In this document: positions 45,168 through 55,484 of the stretch, in pieces
Layout of the letters: each line of letters opens with the position of its first letter
Position numbering within the stretch: position 1 is the stretch's first letter
NCBI GenBank assembly: GCA_010909725.1
Contig: JAACMV010000003.1
Location: 186,001-250,000 of the forward strand
Direction of reading: 5' to 3'
Source of the DNA: Picochlorum sp. 'celeri'
Taxonomy: Eukaryota; Chlorophyta; Trebouxiophyceae
Length of the DNA stretch: 64,000 bases
Made by a program: the position numbers and the translations under genes
The notes under the pieces: generated by a model
Database searches by the model: none
What the model was told of the DNA's origin: nothing
Seen by the model: the letters and a program-made list of their open reading frames with translations, nothing else

Positions 45168-47978
45168 TCATTGTTGGTGGTGGTGTTTGGAATCAGAGGA
45201 TGGTGGAGGGGTTTTTATGTGTGTGGGAATGTAAGCCAAGTGACGCATGGTTGGCCTGCCGTGAGGGCAGTTCCATGGGGATACGAGTTTGGATAGATTA
45301 TCTAAAATACGCCTCATGCTTGTCTTGGTGAGAGCTGTTCCAATCATGACGGAGCTCCTGCATGCTTTTGATGCCAAAAGGGCTCTGAATCGGGATGGAT
45401 ATACTGCATGTTCCTTTGTTGAAGTATCAGCATGTTCCAGATGCCATAAAGATCGCTCTCCATCCTCAATCATAGAAATCATTTCCATGACATCGGATGA
45501 GCCAAATGTCATTCCCTTGCACTGAGGGACAGTGGTGAGACGAAGTGCTCCGTTTTCTGGGTTTTCCTCAAACTCAAAGCCACTGTTTGAGAATATCTTG
45601 AGGTTTTCTTTCACGATCTGTTCTTCTCTGGGAGACAGTTCAAGTTGGATTGGAGAGATAAGACCTTGTTTATGAAATTTCGCTGTTCTCTGTAGCGTTT
45701 CAAACGTGTGTTTTTCGTCAGAGGCATGTTGGTCGATGATGAACAAGTCTTGACCAAGTTTTCCAATGATAAATCCAAGGTTGAACTGTCCAATGATGTC
45801 CATTTGCTTGAAGTACTCTTTTTTGAAAATTCGTTCCAGTTCGTGTTCAGCTTTCGTTTCCTTCTCTGAGGATTCACGAGGACGCATGTCATCCTCCATG
45901 TTGACCATTGTGGCATCCTGAAAGGCCATTCTATGCCGCGCATGAGACGTATCCTTGCTCTGCTTTTGTTTTCTCGCGCGCTCGAGGAGTGCCTCTCGAA
46001 CAGCAGCCATGTCACATTCTATATTTGATTTTGAGTCTGATGGTGTGATGGGCTTTGTTTGTGTTTTGGCTTCTGTTGTTTGTGGTGGTGCAATGGTGTT
46101 GTTGTTGTTGTTATCCTGTTCATCATCATCACTACTACTACTACTACTGGCAGCAGCAAGGTTGACGTCAATATGAGTATCTCGTTGTATCACGATCTGA
46201 GTCATGGGTACGTGATCCTTCATGTGATCATCATGATGATCCACTGGTGTAACCGTTGCCTCCTTCATGATGCACACTGATTTTTCCTTGTCAACATGCT
46301 CTGTAGGTTCATGTGACGTCGAGGGATTCATCGTCTCATCATCCTGAATATCATCTTCACTGATACTTTTACTGTTGTTCAGATCACCTTGAAGAATATC
46401 ACGATCCATGGAGGCTGGAGAAGGCGAGGTGTTTCTCTCCCTTCTTGGTGAGCACGATGGTTGATCATCACGTTGAACGTCAATCACATCCACCTGACGT
46501 ACAGGAGGAGTCTGTATAGATGATGGTATCGCATCCATTGCAAAGTCTTCGAGCGATGCACGGCGTTTCTTGTGCTTCTGGGCATCTACATCATCATCAA
46601 CCTGCTGGTGAGAAGGCTCATTGTTGTTACCAACATCCTTTTGAGGAAATTGAGGCATTGTCATGGGCAATGTCTCTTTCGCGCTGGTCTTCTTCTCCAA
46701 GACAATATTGTCATTCGTTGATACAGGCAATACTTTGTTTTTTCCTTCTTCTATGTCGCCTTCATTGCCGTCGTCATCATCTTCTTTATCTTCTTCTTCT
46801 TCTTCTTCTTCTTGCACCTCTTTGTCCGTGTTCCTGTGACACGCAAACATGTCGTCTATTCTTCGATCTCTAGTCTTTTCGACAACTTTGGCAACTTTAA
46901 ACGAACATTGCTGATCATTCCATGCATGTATCAAGCACTCCTGAAAGATCTTGCAAATCTCTCCCTCCTTGTGAAAATACACCTTTCGTTTATCTGGAGT
47001 AACGTTAATATCTACTTTATTCGGGTCAACTTTGAAGTTCACCACACACATGGGCCTCATCGTGTGAGACGAGTATGTCTTGAACGTCTCATACAACACA
47101 GAGCCTGCCTTGGGAAACTGAATGGGTCTCTTGTTCACATAAAAAAATCGCGAATCAGTCTTTGCATTTTGACCTACACGACAACTTGATACCAGCCCCT
47201 CAATAGACAAACCATCCTTCTCGCAAGAAATCGGAACCAACGAATCTGCTATTCTTCTGCCAAACACATGCCCCACCACAAGCTTGACTGCTTCCATACC
47301 ATCCTTGCCACATGCGCTACCGAACGCTTGAGTATTCAATACGGTCGTTCTCGCAGTCCTATTTCCCACCTGATTCGTACACAGAAACCGAACATGCGTG
47401 TATATCAGTGCATAACTTTGCAAGATGGATACCAACTTGGAGTAATCCCTCTTTAAATTCTTCTTAAATTCTTTATGACGAACCGGGAGGCTGTGAAACA
47501 AGTCCTTTACTGCAATTGTAGTACCGACAGTCCTGGCAACCAGATTCTCCCCCACCAGCTCCCCGTGAGAATCAAACTCCAACTGTACCCCGCACTCTTC
47601 ATCCTCCACCCGAGTCACAGCAGACACACGAGCAACTGCACACAACGAACTCAATGCCTCCCCTCGGAAACCAAAACTCGTCAATTCCTCTAGGTCCTCA
47701 AATGCATCAAGCTTACTCGTGTGATACTTCTTCATCAACACTGGCCTATCAACAGGCGCAACACCACACCCATTATCAGAAACTTCAATAGACTCACTCC
47801 CATACTCTTTCAACCTGATATCAATCGACGTCGCCCCAGCATCGATACTATTCTCAATTAATTCCTTGACAGCTGTAGAAAGATCCACAATCACCTGTCC
47901 ACTACAGATGCGATGAACTGACGAAGGATCGATCGCTGTAATCCTGTTCCTTGGAGTATTCGTCTCTGCTGCTTCCAT
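45168..47978 (-). CDS. PMS2: PMS2-type MutL homologue (MutL-alpha endonuclease subunit)
   Basis: A 936-residue protein from the ATG at 47978 (MEAAETNTP). The GHKL ATPase domain starts IDPSSVHRICSGQVIVDLSTAVKELIENSIDAGA, with DNGCGV and TSFGFRGEALSSL motifs, followed by the transducer domain. A long acidic, low-complexity linker (~390-690) contains Glu and Asn runs. The C-terminal domain has the endonuclease metal motif DQHASDEKHTFE (749-760), ACR near 873 and CPHGRP (904-909), the set found in human PMS2 and yeast Pms1, so nicking activity should be retained. It pairs with MLH1 to nick the nascent strand in mismatch repair. Several DNA-maintenance genes lie within 10 kb, but shared regulation is not shown. 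Confidence 0.93.
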   Translation of the reverse strand: MEAAETNTPRNRITAIDPSSVHRICSGQVIVDLSTAVKELIENSIDAGATSIDIRLKEYGSESIEVSDNGCGVAPVDRPVLMKKYHTSKLDAFEDLEELTSFGFRGEALSSLCAVARVSAVTRVEDEECGVQLEFDSHGELVGENLVARTVGTTIAVKDLFHSLPVRHKEFKKNLKRDYSKLVSILQSYALIYTHVRFLCTNQVGNRTARTTVLNTQAFGSACGKDGMEAVKLVVGHVFGRRIADSLVPISCEKDGLSIEGLVSSCRVGQNAKTDSRFFYVNKRPIQFPKAGSVLYETFKTYSSHTMRPMCVVNFKVDPNKVDINVTPDKRKVYFHKEGEICKIFQECLIHAWNDQQCSFKVAKVVEKTRDRRIDDMFACHRNTDKEVQEEEEEEEDKEDDDDGNEGDIEEGKNKVLPVSTNDNIVLEKKTSAKETLPMTMPQFPQKDVGNNNEPSHQQVDDDVDAQKHKKRRASLEDFAMDAIPSSIQTPPVRQVDVIDVQRDDQPSCSPRRERNTSPSPASMDRDILQGDLNNSKSISEDDIQDDETMNPSTSHEPTEHVDKEKSVCIMKEATVTPVDHHDDHMKDHVPMTQIVIQRDTHIDVNLAAASSSSSSDDDEQDNNNNNTIAPPQTTEAKTQTKPITPSDSKSNIECDMAAVREALLERARKQKQSKDTSHARHRMAFQDATMVNMEDDMRPRESSEKETKAEHELERIFKKEYFKQMDIIGQFNLGFIIGKLGQDLFIIDQHASDEKHTFETLQRTAKFHKQGLISPIQLELSPREEQIVKENLKIFSNSGFEFEENPENGALRLTTVPQCKGMTFGSSDVMEMISMIEDGERSLWHLEHADTSTKEHAVYPSRFRALLASKACRSSVMIGTALTKTSMRRILDNLSKLVSPWNCPHGRPTMRHLAYIPTHIKTPPPSSDSKHHHQQ

Positions 47979-48272
47979 TCGTGCTATACTAGGTCTCAAT
48001 ACATATTATGAAACATATTTTATCATAAAAAAGTATTGTAAAGCTGTAGTAATGCCCATGCACAATATCCTGTGGCATGCAGGTTTGAAATGCAACCATC
48101 ATTATTAGGGATCTCTAATATTTAAGATCTTGATGAAGATCCAGAATATTCTCCTCTGAGATTCCCTCTCGACCGGTGAGATTCCGGCGGAATATTCTCC
48201 CGCGGACAGATTGCCCTCTTTTTCATCCCTACCGCATTCTCCACCCGAGCATTAATTTATTACCTGTCTGTT

Positions 48273-49820
48273 ATGAATATAGTGTTTGCTGCGTCGACCA
48301 ATGGTACAGTATCCGAGTTCACGACACATTCACGCGTGACGCGCACGACAGCACCGAAAGGCTGGGTAGGTCAACCACCACCGAAACATCGGTTCGAGCA
48401 TTCTAGGCGACCCGAACGGGCTTGGAGGGGTCGTACTAAAGTCAATATCAATACGATCGGCGCAACGGCGAGGGAAACCGGCGTGTACGCGGGATCGAAG
48501 GCGACAGACGCGGAAGTGGCACGGTTGCACGAGTACAGGCAAAAGATGCAGGAACATCTTGCTCAGATGGTGGCGTTGGGGGACACGGCAGTCGGGGAGG
48601 AGACTATGGAACGTCCGTTTGATATAGAATCCATGTCCCGTGCTGGGTTTGCAGAGTTGTTACCAGGTGAAAACCAAACACAGGCAGGACAGAGGACTGT
48701 GATTCCCATGGCGCTTGGTGGTCACAGAGGTATGGGTGCCAATATATGGTCAACCAACGGTCCGATGAAGGAAAAGAAACATGCATGGAGGTACAGAGAG
48801 AATACTATTTCTTCCTTCATGGCAGCAGCTGAAGCAGGGGCGACGTTTATTGAATTTGATGTTCAAGTGACAGCAGATAATCACCCAGTGTTGTTTCATG
48901 ACAACTATCTCGTGTATGGAGACAGTGCGAATCCATCCAGTTTTCTATTGAAAGATTTGGAGCTTGTCCATTTCAAAGGCGCATCTCCAGCGAATTCGAC
49001 CATCGATGGGGGCTCGTCGTGCGGCATGAGTGATGATGAGGTCTCAAGTACGTTGCCAGAGACGTGGCCAATGCTCGGGGGTGCAACCAATCCGTCGAGT
49101 GACCATGATCTATCCGGAAATTCTCCAACAAGTATCTTTACGAAAACAGATCTTTGTGGTGGAGAATCTCCTCGTACGCTGCTGAGGCAGCAGAAGAATG
49201 GCATTGTTGCCAGTCCATCTGACAAGAGCTTGTCTGCATGGCAGGTGGAAGAAGAGGACGAGTTCCCCACCCTCTTGGAAGTATTCGAGAAACTCCCACC
49301 TCACATCGCATTTGATATTGAGATAAAAATGACGACTCCAGATTCAGTGGTCCAGACGCCTGATGAGGAAATCTCTAGGGTTGTGAATGCCATTGTGCAT
49401 ACGTTAGGGGCCATTGAAACACGAATACAGCTTGAAGGGCTCCCAAAGCGAAAGATTATGTTTTCATCCTTTGACCCAGATGTATGTCTTCGTATCAAAA
49501 AGCATAGGCCACATGATGTGGTGATGTTCTTGTCTGGAGGTGGGGTGGATGCACATGCAGACCCAAGAAGGACCTCAATGGATGCCGCAATAGAATTTGC
49601 CGCATCAAACAACTTGCAAGGTATTATCGTAGATTCAGGAGCTCTTTTTGCTGATCAAGGAGCTGTATCGCGAGCCCGAGCTCGAGGATTATCCGTCATG
49701 ACGTATGGATTGGAGAATGATGATCCCCTGTGGGTGGTGCGACAAAAGGATTTGCACGTCCATGGTGTCATTGTCGATGATATTCCTCGAGTCGCACGTC
49801 ATTTTCTCGGTGCTCCATGA
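48273..49820 (+). CDS. Glycerophosphodiester phosphodiesterase (GDPD) domain protein
   Basis: A 515-residue protein. The GDPD catalytic domain starts near residue 148: ALGGHRGMGANIW (His-Arg), YRENTISSFMAAAEAGATFIEFDVQVTADNHPVLFHDNYL (Glu-Asn; Glu-x-Asp metal ligands; His acid). After a Ser/Asp-rich insert it continues PPHIAFDIEIKMTT, ...KIMFSSFDPDVCLRIK, LQGIIVDSGALF and LSVMTYGLENDD. It is closest to the eukaryotic GDE1/GPCPD1 branch, which hydrolyses glycerophosphocholine to glycerol-3-phosphate; the usual N-terminal SPX or CBM20 domain is absent. The first ~105 residues are basic, Arg/Pro/Thr-rich and unrecognised, and their DNA (48290-48560) is visibly richer in CpG than the surroundings. 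Confidence 0.87.
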   Translation: MNIVFAASTNGTVSEFTTHSRVTRTTAPKGWVGQPPPKHRFEHSRRPERAWRGRTKVNINTIGATARETGVYAGSKATDAEVARLHEYRQKMQEHLAQMVALGDTAVGEETMERPFDIESMSRAGFAELLPGENQTQAGQRTVIPMALGGHRGMGANIWSTNGPMKEKKHAWRYRENTISSFMAAAEAGATFIEFDVQVTADNHPVLFHDNYLVYGDSANPSSFLLKDLELVHFKGASPANSTIDGGSSCGMSDDEVSSTLPETWPMLGGATNPSSDHDLSGNSPTSIFTKTDLCGGESPRTLLRQQKNGIVASPSDKSLSAWQVEEEDEFPTLLEVFEKLPPHIAFDIEIKMTTPDSVVQTPDEEISRVVNAIVHTLGAIETRIQLEGLPKRKIMFSSFDPDVCLRIKKHRPHDVVMFLSGGGVDAHADPRRTSMDAAIEFAASNNLQGIIVDSGALFADQGAVSRARARGLSVMTYGLENDDPLWVVRQKDLHVHGVIVDDIPRVARHFLGAP

Positions 49821-50198
49821 TGACACGTGACATTTTTGTTCCTCATACATGCATGACGATGCATTTATGAATATTGTTGTTGCATTTGAATGTCTTGGTA
49901 TTGGTTCGTCTCTCTCTTTATTGTTGTCATATTTTTTATGTGAAACACATCTTGTTTGTACATTATATTGAATGATGGGCATACCGTGATAATCTACTAC
50001 TGATCAGATGTTCAATAAGAAGAAGAGACAATGAATCGTGTGTGAAAAATACTCATGAATACACTTGATGATCAACATGAGCATCATCACTCATGAAGAG
50101 GCTGATATGCCATGGCATTACATCCCAACTACGGCTGCTTCTCTGGGCATTTGTAATGCTATAAAAGTGAATTTACATGCAATCACCCACATAGTGGC
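49821..50198. other. Intergenic region between GDPD and glycine-rich gene
   Basis: These 378 bp separate two plus-strand genes. Short frames occur but have no recognisable content. A repeated ATGAGCATCATCACTCATGA-like dyad (around 50077-50097) is present. No RNA gene is recognised. Confidence 0.4.
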
Positions 50199-50701
50199 AT
50201 GGGTCTGCGTAAATTTAAGGGAAATGGCGTTGGTTGGGGCATTGGTATCGGTTGCGGTTTCGGAATAGGTGGGAATCTATTGCTCTTTTTGTGATGAGAG
50301 AATTGAGTGTACCTAATTTATATATTTATTGATCCAGGGTATGGGTTTGGTGGAGCACCAATCGGTATTGCTGGGCTTGGGGCAGGTGGTGGTTGTGGAG
50401 TAGGAGGTGGGTGCTTATAATTTGAGTTTGTTTTGGTAGATGCGCGTTTCATAGCGCTCATGTGTCGAGTGGAATACCTTTGCTGTGCAGTTGGGCTAGG
50501 ATGGGGTGTAGGAATAGCATTGGGGTCAGAGTATATAGGTATGTTTGTGGGTGACTGGTGCACTACAGGAGGAAAGGTATTGAATGTATGCTTATATTTG
50601 AATGTGCAGATATTAATCCCGAGTTTTTAGAGGGGAAGACGCACCGGCCGAATGTGATCAAGCAGGTGCAGTATGCCATCAAGAGAGTTTTCAATGCATA
50701 G
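50199..50701 (+). CDS. Glycine-rich small protein, four exons (cadmium-induced AS8-like?)
   Basis: Exons 50199-50268, 50338-50406, 50491-50538 and 50610-50701 give 92 residues; no single open frame covers it. Introns are 69, 84 and 71 nt, with donors GTGGGA, GTGGGT and GTATGT and acceptors ATCCAG, GTGCAG and GTGCAG. All three split a codon after base one (G|GT). The protein reads MGLRKFKGNGVGWGIGIGCG..., then YGFGGAPIGIAGLGAGGGCG, VGLGWGVGIALGSEY and a polar tail (INPEFLEGKTHRPNVIKQVQYAIKRVF). Alternating Gly-x-Gly repeats form a membrane-helix-like tract. The pattern resembles the plant cadmium-induced protein AS8 family as I remember it; function unknown. TGTAA (50743-50747) follows the stop by ~42 nt. 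Confidence 0.75.
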
Positions 50702-50803
50702 AGGTTGTTGCCAATGTATGACATTTTACGTATGTATCGCCATGTAACAAATCCATATAATGTATCAAGTGAATCTGTGATTCGTCGTCATATGTATTGT
50801 CGT

Positions 50804-53800
50804 CTACACTATGCGTACGTTCCCATGCCATGGGATGGGGAGAGTATTCGTTATGATGTCCATGTGAGCAAAGGTTTCCACTGATTGCAACGTCGGCTCT
50901 TCTTGTCTACACGGTTGGATGAGTGTTTCTAGTATTGGCTGAACTTTTTCCATGCACAAATCTGGACAAGGTGCCATGGAAGGCTCTGGCAGGCCATTTT
51001 TGTTGTACAAGAGGACCCAGGCTGCATCTGGGTCGATGGATGCAAGCGATGCAAAGCACGACTGCATTTCCTGATCGATCGATTGATTGCCTCCTATACT
51101 GGATTGCATGAGCTCCATGAGAGATGACAGGAAACTGCGAGTGATTGGAAGCATGACCTCTTGCGCATTCTCTTCTGTCAGTCTGGATATGAGAGAGCTG
51201 GCAAACTGCAGAATTGCTTTGCGTATGCGCCGTAAAATCGCAGGAGATGTTCGATCCTCTTGTCCTGGAACAATAAGAGTGCTCTTTGGAGGGCCGTTGA
51301 CGAGCAATGATTGGATTTTTGGCCAGGCATCTGTATTGAATCGGCGAGCCAAGAATTTTGGAGCCAGGAGCATCATCTCCTTCAAGCATGTGATGCTCGC
51401 TTCAATGACTGGAACTCTCAAATCTCCTAGAGAACCCATAAGTGGACGCCACATCAAATGGACCGAGGGAAGGAAAGATGGTGGGTTTGCAGACTCCACA
51501 GGAATGAACTGTCCCTCGCATTTAATGTGTTCCTCCACATCATTTTTGAAGATCTCCAAGCCCTGATGCGCGGCGGATAACCCGCTCAGAGATTTTATCA
51601 CCGCATGTAGTGACTGTACAGCGACTGGAAGCGATTTCGAGACAGCCAGGGGTCCCACTGAATCAGCTATACTTTGTTCGAGTCTGGCAGCAGCAAGCAA
51701 TCTTTTCCTTGCAAGCATGAGTCTCTCCCACACGTCCAATGTGACATAGATATCTTCCGTGAGTTTTTCCTCTATTTTCCCACGTCTTTCTAAAAAGTAG
51801 TCAGAAATCTCTTCAATACTGACATCTTCACGCTCATCTGGCGTTGCGGTGTTGTGGAGGTCCTCTTGTTTGCCCTTGTGTGAAGATATTTGCAAAACCA
51901 AAGAATATATTTCGTCCAAATTTTCCTTGGCAACTTCCCAAGCTCCTTGAGCGATTTCCTGGGTACAGAGGACAAATGCAAGCACATTTTCTGGCTTCTC
52001 TCGCCTTTGGATGATTGAGATGCCCCTTACAACATGAGCAGCAGGCTCAGACAAGAGTGGGATCAGAGCAGTTGCTACACCAGATTCTTTTAGCAAGGCT
52101 GCAAAAAGTTTTGGAGCGTCAGGATAAAGCGATGGCTGACGTAGCCGAATGCACATTCCATCAACAATGTAGTCGATATTCTTTTGGGCAAGTTCTTTGA
52201 TTCCATTCTCATAGCCACTGTACTGACAAATGCTCTTCACTGCATTTCTGGCGGAGGCAGATACAAACTGGTAATCGGACGCAAATTTTTCAATTACTGG
52301 CAGAATGGCTACATGCATGCATTTTCCATCGACTGCGAATTCCTCCTTTAGGCACCGAGCACAAACACTAACAAAGTTTAAACAATGGTGCTGCACAATT
52401 GCATTCAGCGTCTGCTCTTCGCCAGATGCCGAATTTTGAATGGCCCAGATTGTTTTCAATAACCATACACGCTTATCTAAAAGCAAACTGAGCGAATCAA
52501 GGACAGCCCTTTTGCAGATTTCTAACATGGATGCATGATCTTGCCCACGAGATCCCTCAAGCAGCTTTGCCCCTCCAAAAAGCAATTCGGATAAAACAAT
52601 GACGACTTGTGTGACCTTTATTTGCCATGGTATATCGCCATGGTCAAATGCTTGCTCCCGTTTCCTGCTACTGGGATGCGACACCTGATCAAAATAATTT
52701 GTGATGCTACGAGTGCAGGAATCAATGATGCGAGCAAAAGATGCTCCTGCTTCCTGGTGAACTTGGCAGTCATGAAGTAGTGCTGATATACTTATATGTC
52801 TAATTATCTCAGCCAGCGCATCATATGTCTGCTTTGTTGTCACCAGTTGCAAAGCATTCGGGAATTCTGGAGCACCCAAGGATGTGTTTGCTGGATCACA
52901 GTTTGTTGACTTTTGTATTTCAAAGGTATCCATGATCGCGATCGAAGGCGATCTCGCAATCATTATTGCTGCAGAAACATCAATCTGAAAACAATCAACA
53001 AAAGTTTGTAGCAGTCTATCCGCACTCTCAGAGGTGAAGGCTACACAATGGATGACATCCTGAGGTGACATGTATTCAACATAGGAGGCAAGTTTGAGAG
53101 CTTCTTGTCTTCCTTTGATCTCGTTCTCCCTTAGTTCAGAAGCTATATTATTCAGCATTTGTTGCATCGAGTCTTCAGTCGAATGAGGACCAATGTCAAG
53201 CAGGTCGCCTTCCCTCTCTGATGCCAAGAAGCCCTCAAGCCATGTGCCAGCTGGTCCCTTCACAGACGGCCAGGAATCTTGGGCGAGAATCAATACTATA
53301 TCTATCAAGAACTTTTCCTTACCAAAAGAACGCTTGCATTCACCCATGACGCGAGATACTAGCATGAAGAGGTGCAATCTGACGGAAGCATTCTCATGGT
53401 AGCATAACTTTGGCAGACACATCTTCAAAATATCTGTGAGCTTCGCCACACTCACTTGAACCCAATCCCACGAAAACTCAACTCGAAGAATATCTTTTCG
53501 CATTTTCACACGAGATTCCAATTCGCTGAGTGAAGGCAAGTTGCTAGCCTGGCTCTTGGCAAGAGACTTTCCTGCATTACATGCTTCAGCCATAGACCCC
53601 AATGTATCAACATACTGATCAATAGAAACCCCACGAGCATCTTTCGATGCCGATGAACCGTCATCAACAATAGGTTCCAATGGAAGAATGGCGTTGTCTG
53701 AGAATACAATGCATACAATCTGCTCCAGAGCCTGCATACTGGCAACGACAATGGCACTGTTCTTTGACACAATGCGATCACCGTGCACACCACCAGTCGA

Positions 53801-54580
53801 TGATTGCTGAAGAATTCTTTTCACAATCCCAGTAGAAATTCCTGGTACAAAAAACGCAAGCACACGGGCATCGTCCACTGCCTTGAGCAGTGATGCTAGT
53901 GCTGTCAATGATGCAATTTGAACTTCCGTGTGTAGCTTGCTTGGTTTGGAAACATCGTTGTACGGATGATTTAAGAGTGTTGCTATCAAATTACCTACCA
54001 AAGGCGCAGAAGATTCCTCTCGAAGCCATCCATGACAATCAGACCCGTCAGCAAAAGAATCCTTTTCAAAAATTGCACAAAGGATGTCTGCAACCACTTT
54101 GCGAGGCTGCTCAGACAGAAACTCCTCTGGCAACAACAACAGCATCATCAATTTTTGTGCCAGCGAAGCCATTTGACGATCATCATACAACTTACATCGC
54201 GTCAGCAAAACCTTCATGCACTTGACTGTCTCAAGCACGGCATCATCCCTTCTCAACACGTCAACAAACCTTCTTTTATCTTCTTCTTTTTCTTCATCAT
54301 CCGGCTTTCTGGATTCATCCCGAGAGGATACAGCAGCATCCACAACAACACTCAAGGGAAATAATGCATAATCCAAGCACGCCTGGAGTCCCTCATGATC
54401 AACCTGTGCAAGTATCCGTGCTAGCCTTCTCACAACTCCCTCAAACTCTGTGGTATCCTTTCTAGCTTTTAATAGATTGGAACACAGCGGCTGCAGTTGC
54501 CAGAATACATGAGCTTTCTTCTCATCGAGGTTTTCATCGGGACCGTCAGCGTCTGTCCCTGGACAGAAGAGTAAACACAT
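50804..54580 (-). CDS. TTI1: TTI1-like HEAT-repeat protein (TTT complex)
   Basis: A 1258-residue helical-repeat protein. The N-terminal LQPLCSNLLKARK, a series of leucine-rich helices, FFVPGISTGIVKRILQQ (~265) and the C-terminal set LPSVHLMWRPLMGSLGD, LAPKFLARRFNTDAWPKI and SIDPDAAWVLLYN match TELO2-interacting protein 1. TTI1 with TELO2 and TTI2 stabilises the PI3K-like kinases (TOR, ATM, ATR). The frame's ATG is at 54580. An alternative 5' end is possible: ATG at 54611 with a 13-nt exon, a GTAAGA donor and a TCTGTCCAG acceptor (intron 54559-54598, 40 nt) would give MVVSWTDADG instead of MCLLFCPGTDADG. That intron is shorter than any other here. The upstream gene's stop is only 10 nt before the 54611 ATG. 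Confidence 0.8.
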   Translation of the reverse strand: MCLLFCPGTDADGPDENLDEKKAHVFWQLQPLCSNLLKARKDTTEFEGVVRRLARILAQVDHEGLQACLDYALFPLSVVVDAAVSSRDESRKPDDEEKEEDKRRFVDVLRRDDAVLETVKCMKVLLTRCKLYDDRQMASLAQKLMMLLLLPEEFLSEQPRKVVADILCAIFEKDSFADGSDCHGWLREESSAPLVGNLIATLLNHPYNDVSKPSKLHTEVQIASLTALASLLKAVDDARVLAFFVPGISTGIVKRILQQSSTGGVHGDRIVSKNSAIVVASMQALEQIVCIVFSDNAILPLEPIVDDGSSASKDARGVSIDQYVDTLGSMAEACNAGKSLAKSQASNLPSLSELESRVKMRKDILRVEFSWDWVQVSVAKLTDILKMCLPKLCYHENASVRLHLFMLVSRVMGECKRSFGKEKFLIDIVLILAQDSWPSVKGPAGTWLEGFLASEREGDLLDIGPHSTEDSMQQMLNNIASELRENEIKGRQEALKLASYVEYMSPQDVIHCVAFTSESADRLLQTFVDCFQIDVSAAIMIARSPSIAIMDTFEIQKSTNCDPANTSLGAPEFPNALQLVTTKQTYDALAEIIRHISISALLHDCQVHQEAGASFARIIDSCTRSITNYFDQVSHPSSRKREQAFDHGDIPWQIKVTQVVIVLSELLFGGAKLLEGSRGQDHASMLEICKRAVLDSLSLLLDKRVWLLKTIWAIQNSASGEEQTLNAIVQHHCLNFVSVCARCLKEEFAVDGKCMHVAILPVIEKFASDYQFVSASARNAVKSICQYSGYENGIKELAQKNIDYIVDGMCIRLRQPSLYPDAPKLFAALLKESGVATALIPLLSEPAAHVVRGISIIQRREKPENVLAFVLCTQEIAQGAWEVAKENLDEIYSLVLQISSHKGKQEDLHNTATPDEREDVSIEEISDYFLERRGKIEEKLTEDIYVTLDVWERLMLARKRLLAAARLEQSIADSVGPLAVSKSLPVAVQSLHAVIKSLSGLSAAHQGLEIFKNDVEEHIKCEGQFIPVESANPPSFLPSVHLMWRPLMGSLGDLRVPVIEASITCLKEMMLLAPKFLARRFNTDAWPKIQSLLVNGPPKSTLIVPGQEDRTSPAILRRIRKAILQFASSLISRLTEENAQEVMLPITRSFLSSLMELMQSSIGGNQSIDQEMQSCFASLASIDPDAAWVLLYNKNGLPEPSMAPCPDLCMEKVQPILETLIQPCRQEEPTLQSVETFAHMDIITNTLPIPWHGNVRIV

Positions 54581-54621
54581 GTATGTCTAAATTCTTACAT
54601 GACACCACCATACGATCGATT

Positions 54622-55438
54622 TCAAGGAGAAACCTCAAACTCATGCCAATCATCATCGTCGTCATCATCATGGCCAAACATACCTCCAGCTCCACTAGGA
54701 AATGTATCATTCATACTTTTTACGAGTCCTTGTATCATAGACTCCATCTCACCCTCATCACGTGTGGGACCTGATGCTGCATGTCTGCCCAGATCCACGC
54801 CATGCGTGACCTCAGAGGTCTCTTTCAATAACTCCTGATGATCATCCTCATGAGCGTGTCGTTCTTCTCTCTTCCTATCATGAGATTCTTCTTCGGTCAC
54901 AAGGCCATGTCCACCCTGCTCTTCCTCCTCCTTCTCCACAGCATCCAGCATGCGCTGAAACTCCTTTGACACTTTCACCCTACATGAAACCAATGCAGTT
55001 GATAAAACACAATGATCCCACAGACACATGCATATAGATAGATATATATCCTTTCTTGAAGAAGGACAAAAAACAAAGGACGTACTTTGGAAGATCTCGC
55101 TGAATACTTTCCTGCAGCCTTGCCACAAAATCTTCCTCACCTCCAACATCTGCTGAGATACCAGGAACATCATCATCATGGTATGCAACATCAGAGACAC
55201 CACTCACAGGCTCCTCCTCCTCCTCCTCATCATCATCATCGTGTTCGGTCAAAATTCGAAAGATGCCATCATCATCATCATCATCATTGCCACCCTCAAC
55301 CAGACCAGCTGCATACACATCCTCCACATACTCTCCTCTCCACACCATCTCAGGCGGAACACCTTCTACCACCTCGTGTATATCACTAGAATCACCATCA
55401 TCCATACCATCAACCGTGCCAGCATGTCGAGGCGCCAT
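54622..55438 (-). CDS. Acidic hypothetical protein (one intron)
   Basis: Exons 55438-55086 and 54979-54622 give 236 residues; the intron 54980-55085 is 106 nt (GTACGT...CATGTAG). Splicing joins QRDLPK to VKVSKEFQRMLDAVEK. The open frame extends 5' to a TTG at 55450, but the first ATG is at 55438 (MAPRHAGTVDG). It is very acidic, with Asp and Glu runs from ATC/TCC repeats (NDDDDDDG; HDDDDEEEEEE; HDDDDDDDW). A conserved-looking core is VARLQESIQRDLPKVKVSKEFQRML, and FPSGAGGMFG lies near the end. No family is recognised. It is the middle member of three closely packed minus-strand genes (46 nt from TMEM234, 10-41 nt to TTI1). TTACA at 54596-54600 gives TGTAA 22 nt after its stop. Confidence 0.68.
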
Positions 55439-55484
55439 CCCCTCCAACAATCACACAGCACGATACAAAGAGCCACTCCAACAA

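Noticed and set aside
50065..50268. 67-codon plus-strand frame as a gene of its own
   Set aside because: It overlaps exon 1 of the glycine-rich gene in another frame; its sequence is not glycine-patterned or conserved-looking.
54622..55438. PEX19 identity for the acidic protein
   Set aside because: Acidic and peroxin-like at first glance, but there is no C-terminal CaaX box and no conserved PEX19 helix motif.
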